This document shows positions 61,424-64,000 of a DNA stretch of 64,000 nt, piece by piece. The notes beneath the pieces are model-generated. The model saw only the letters and a list, made by a program, of their open reading frames with translations. It was not told where the DNA came from and did not search any database. Origin of the DNA: Brachyspira sp949287565 (GTDB lineage Bacteria > Spirochaetota > Brachyspiria > Brachyspirales > Brachyspiraceae); NCBI RefSeq assembly GCF_036997615.1, contig NZ_JAWLQA010000007.1; one strand, given 5' to 3'. The translations under genes were made by a program, and so were the position numbers. The number at the start of each line of letters is the position of its first letter. Position 1 is the first letter of the stretch.

Positions 61424-62950
61424 ATGAAGTATTTTAAAGAATTAATTAAAAATTATAAAGTTTCAAAGGAAAGTCAATTAAAAAAAGAATGCTTAAACAC
61501 AGAAATAAAAGGAATAGCATACGATTCAAGATTAATAAAGAAAAATTATTTATTCGTTGCTATAAAAGGACTTAAAGATGACGGACATAAATATATAGAA
61601 AGTGCAATAAAGAATAAAGCAAGCATTATAATATATGATAATACTGCAGATAAAGAGTTTATAAAAAAATTACAATATAATAATAAAGATGTGCATTTTG
61701 TTGCTGTGAAAAATCCTAGAGAATGTCTTGCATACATTTCAGCAAAATTCTTTGATGAGCCTACCAAAAAAATAAATACAATAGGCATAACAGGAACTAA
61801 TGGAAAAACTACTACAACATATTTATTGAAATCTGTACTTGAGGCTAATAAAAATAAAACAACTTTAATAGGCACTATCAAAAATATGATAGGAAAAACA
61901 GAAATAAAAACCAATCTTACCACTCCCGAATCTATTGATTTAGAAAGCATATTCGATAAATCATTAAAAAAAGGTGTATCGCATATAGTTATGGAATCAT
62001 CATCTCAGGCACTTGCTATGAATAGATGTGATTATTTGAATTATGATACTGCAATCTTTACTAATATCACAGAGGATCATCTTGATTATCATGGAGATAT
62101 GCAGAGTTATCTCAAAGCAAAATTAAAACTATTTTCATTATTAAAAGAAAGCAGCAAAAAGAAAAAATTAGCAATAGTAAATATAGATACTGATAATTTT
62201 AAACAAATATCTAATCATATAAAAAAATTAGGAATAAAAATGGTTACTTATGGAATCAATGAAAAAGCTGATTATTATGGAAAAGTTATTTCATTGAATT
62301 CTAAAAACACAGAATATGAATTCTATGCTAAAGGTAAATTTATATCAAAAGTAAAATTATCAATGCTTGGAAGATTCAATATTCTAAACTCACTTTCAAT
62401 TTTAGCTTATGTTTGCGAGAATAAATTGGATATAGAAAAGTCAATAAAAGCTATGAGAAAAGTTCAGGTAGCTGGAAGATTTGAAATAGTAACAAAAGAA
62501 AAACATCCATTTATAGTAGCAGTTGATTATTCACATACGCCGGATAGTTTAGAAAATATTTTAGTAGAAGCTAAAAAGTTAAATCCAAACAGGGTTATAT
62601 CAGTATTTGGATGCGGAGGAGATAGAGATAGAAAAAAACGCCCTATAATGGCAGAAATAGCTGAAAAATATTCTGATATAGCCATACTTACAACTGATAA
62701 TCAAAGAACTGAAGATATTAATCAAATAATGAGTGATATTGAAAAAGGATTCAAAAATAATAATTATAAAAAAATTATTGATAGAAAAGAAGCTATTTTT
62801 GAAGCTGTAAAAGAAGCTAAAGAAAATGATATAATTATAATAGCCGGAAAAGGACATGAAACCTATCAAATATTCCCTGATAAAACAATACATTTCGATG
62901 ACAGAGAAGAAGCAAGAGAAGCTTTAAAAAAGTATTATCCTAATATTTAA
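61424..62950 (+). CDS. murE: UDP-MurNAc-tripeptide ligase MurE
   Basis: The 508-residue Mur ligase has the ATP loop 'GITGTNGKTTTTYLLK' (121-136), 'NLTTPESIDLESIF' (164-177), the lysine that is carbamylated in 'SYLKAKLKLF' (228-237), 'VDYSHTPDSLENIL' (367-380) and 'GCGGDRDRKKRPIMAEIA' (396-413). The site that selects the diamino acid reads 'DNQR' (425-428), not 'DNPR' as in DAP-adding enzymes. Spirochaetes of the Treponema type use ornithine, so a different third amino acid is plausible. It adds the third residue of the cell-wall peptide. Terminator follows. Confidence 0.93.
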   Translation: MKYFKELIKNYKVSKESQLKKECLNTEIKGIAYDSRLIKKNYLFVAIKGLKDDGHKYIESAIKNKASIIIYDNTADKEFIKKLQYNNKDVHFVAVKNPRECLAYISAKFFDEPTKKINTIGITGTNGKTTTTYLLKSVLEANKNKTTLIGTIKNMIGKTEIKTNLTTPESIDLESIFDKSLKKGVSHIVMESSSQALAMNRCDYLNYDTAIFTNITEDHLDYHGDMQSYLKAKLKLFSLLKESSKKKKLAIVNIDTDNFKQISNHIKKLGIKMVTYGINEKADYYGKVISLNSKNTEYEFYAKGKFISKVKLSMLGRFNILNSLSILAYVCENKLDIEKSIKAMRKVQVAGRFEIVTKEKHPFIVAVDYSHTPDSLENILVEAKKLNPNRVISVFGCGGDRDRKKRPIMAEIAEKYSDIAILTTDNQRTEDINQIMSDIEKGFKNNNYKKIIDRKEAIFEAVKEAKENDIIIIAGKGHETYQIFPDKTIHFDDREEAREALKKYYPNI

Positions 62951-62995
62951 AAAAAAATATGAGCAGACAATAATTTCATTATATTGCCTGCTCAT
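62951..62995 (-). terminator. Terminator between murE and the MlaE-like gene
   Basis: Stem ATGAGCAGACAAT (62959-62971) with ATTGCCTGCTCAT (62983-62995), one mismatch or wobble. On the minus strand it is followed by a long T run, so it mainly ends the MlaE-like gene; it also lies 8 bases past the murE stop. Confidence 0.85.
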
Positions 62996-63014
62996 TTATG
63001 TATATGAATTATAA

Positions 63015-63821
63015 TTACATTCCAAACATACCAAGTATAGAAACAAGTATATAGTCAGTTATAAGTATTATCATAAAACTATAAACAACGCTTATAGTAG
63101 TGGCCTTACCTACTCCCTCAGCACCGCCTGAAGTTCTAAATCCGTAAAAGCAAGATATAATCATAACCTCAGCACCGAATATAGTAGACTTTATTAAACT
63201 ACCTACAAAGTCGCCTATACTTATTACTGAAATAGCTCTGTCGAAATAATGCATAGGATCGCTATGTAAAACAAATACTGTAACAACAGCACCTCCCAAA
63301 ACTCCTATAACATCTGCAGAAACTGTAAGCATAGGAAGCGATATAACAGCAGCCCAGAAACGAGGAACAGCAACATATTCTATAGGATTAGTATATAAAG
63401 TTTTTAAAGCATCCAACTGCTCACTTACCTGCATAGTACCAATCTCAGCTGTAACAGAACTTCCAACCCTTCCTGCAAATATCAATGCAAGAAGCATAGG
63501 AGATAACTCTTTAACCATAGCTTTACCAACCATAGAACCTACGAATTGAGATATACCTTTCAATACACTATCAAGAACTACAGCTATTTGCAATGACATA
63601 ACCATTCCTGTACAAAGCACAGTAACTGCAGCAACAATAAATGAATCAACTCCCATTCTTATGATTTGTTCTTTTAAAAGTTTAAAAGAGAATGTCGGTC
63701 TAAATGTGTATTTAAACACTTCTAAAATAAGAGTTGCAAATTCTCCCAAAGTTGCTAAAAAAAGTGCTATCTTACTTTTTATACCCTTTCGTAATTCTAT
63801 TTTCATATCAAATAATTCCAT
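63015..63821 (-). CDS. mlaE: MlaE-family ABC permease
   Basis: The 268-residue membrane protein has the MlaE/YrbE layout: a short N-terminal amphipathic part, then about five hydrophobic helices with 'FIVAAVTVLCTGMVMSLQIA' (about 67-86), 'SPMLLALIFAGRVGSSVTAEIGTMQVSEQLDALKTL' in the middle (the MlaE signature around 'GRVGSSVTAE'), and 'PRFWAAVISLPMLT'. It should move phospholipids between membranes with MlaF and MlaD. Those partners are not in view to the left. The dnaB end lies 20 bases upstream. Function in Brachyspira is inferred from the family. Confidence 0.9.
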   Translation of the reverse strand: MELFDMKIELRKGIKSKIALFLATLGEFATLILEVFKYTFRPTFSFKLLKEQIIRMGVDSFIVAAVTVLCTGMVMSLQIAVVLDSVLKGISQFVGSMVGKAMVKELSPMLLALIFAGRVGSSVTAEIGTMQVSEQLDALKTLYTNPIEYVAVPRFWAAVISLPMLTVSADVIGVLGGAVVTVFVLHSDPMHYFDRAISVISIGDFVGSLIKSTIFGAEVMIISCFYGFRTSGGAEGVGKATTISVVYSFMIILITDYILVSILGMFGM

Positions 63822-63841
63822 AATAAAATTACTCCTTATAA

Positions 63842-64000
63842 TTAAGACTCACTGCTATTATAAATATTTTCAAATCTAGTTTGATCTGCTATAAAGTGAA
63901 GCGGTATGCCATCATGTATAGCACCATTTCTATGTTTTGCAAGTATTACTTCAACTTGATTAGTTCTTTCATCTATTACTTCATCATCTTTGCCTTCTTT
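63842..64000 (-). CDS. dnaB: Replicative DNA helicase DnaB, C-terminal end (partial)
   Basis: The gene runs off the right edge; 52 residues are visible. They read 'VEVILAKHRNGAIHDGIPLH' followed by 'FIADQTRFENIYNSSES' and a stop. The 'AKHRNG' motif and the 'TRFEN' closing segment are the end of the RecA-like DnaB domain. It unwinds DNA at the replication fork. It is not complete, so start and length are unknown. It is upstream of the MlaE-like gene by 20 bases on the same strand and may share its transcript. Confidence 0.85.
   Translation of the reverse strand, partial: KEGKDDEVIDERTNQVEVILAKHRNGAIHDGIPLHFIADQTRFENIYNSSES

Noticed and set aside
1..64000. tRNA and rRNA genes
   Set aside because: No GGTTCGA-type T-loop with cloverleaf arms and no rRNA-like sequence was found by eye in the gaps; a tRNAscan or Infernal run would settle it.

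Overview
The window is about 64 kb of very AT-rich DNA, by eye roughly a quarter G+C. The gene content points to the spirochaete genus Brachyspira: a 240-residue TlyA of the type first cloned as a Brachyspira haemolysin, many ankyrin and TPR proteins, a grpE/dnaK/dnaJ cluster, and compact operons with TTGACA-16 bp-TATAAT promoters. This identification is an inference from protein recognition; no search was run. I saw no rRNA, tRNA, CRISPR array, prophage or insertion sequence.

Layout. 0-3 kb: a secreted ankyrin protein, a NADAR-family protein and a zinc alcohol dehydrogenase. 3.1-11.7 kb: seven tandem paralogues, each with two cyclic-nucleotide-binding-like folds around a TPR-like linker and a degenerate Crp-type C-terminus. 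Five of them have their own promoter of the same geometry. 11.7-22.3 kb: tlyA, a secreted hypothetical protein, a GH57 glycosidase, an RseC-like protein, rlmE, a membrane TPR protein with a degenerate Mrr-like tail, and a P-type cation ATPase behind a yybP-ykoY (Mn2+) riboswitch with a terminator. 22.8-26.3 kb: two related lipoproteins, a small unknown protein and a pyridoxal kinase. 26.3-26.7 kb: an intergenic repeat whose relative lies at 55.0 kb.

26.7-40.4 kb: a 917-residue TPR protein, a glycosyltransferase, dnaJ, a small membrane J-protein, a DUF1275 protein, an Rpn-type nuclease, a small ankyrin protein, dnaK, a 69-residue protein, grpE, dnaA, a YkvA-like protein and two small Cys-motif proteins. 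40.5-49.3 kb is accessory in character: a two-gene ABC-type ATPase plus PD-(D/E)XK-like nuclease unit, an HD/pncA/ogt/GNAT operon, an ankyrin protein, a DUF285 protein, and a restriction endonuclease with a gamma-class N6-adenine methyltransferase. 49.4-64 kb: a GHL10 lipoprotein, two oligopeptide-type ABC permeases, then housekeeping genes (rnhA, a DHH phosphoesterase, rbfA, cheW, lexA, yajQ, glgA, murE, an MlaE-type permease, and the 3' end of dnaB).

How it works together. The housekeeping part covers chaperones, replication initiation, SOS control, ribosome maturation and modification, glycogen and peptidoglycan synthesis. The most unusual parts are the seven-gene CNB-like array, the ATPase/nuclease pair as a defence candidate, the TPR/Mrr-like fusion, a 23-bp perfect inverted repeat at the left edge that includes a ribosome-binding site, and the dispersed intergenic repeat.
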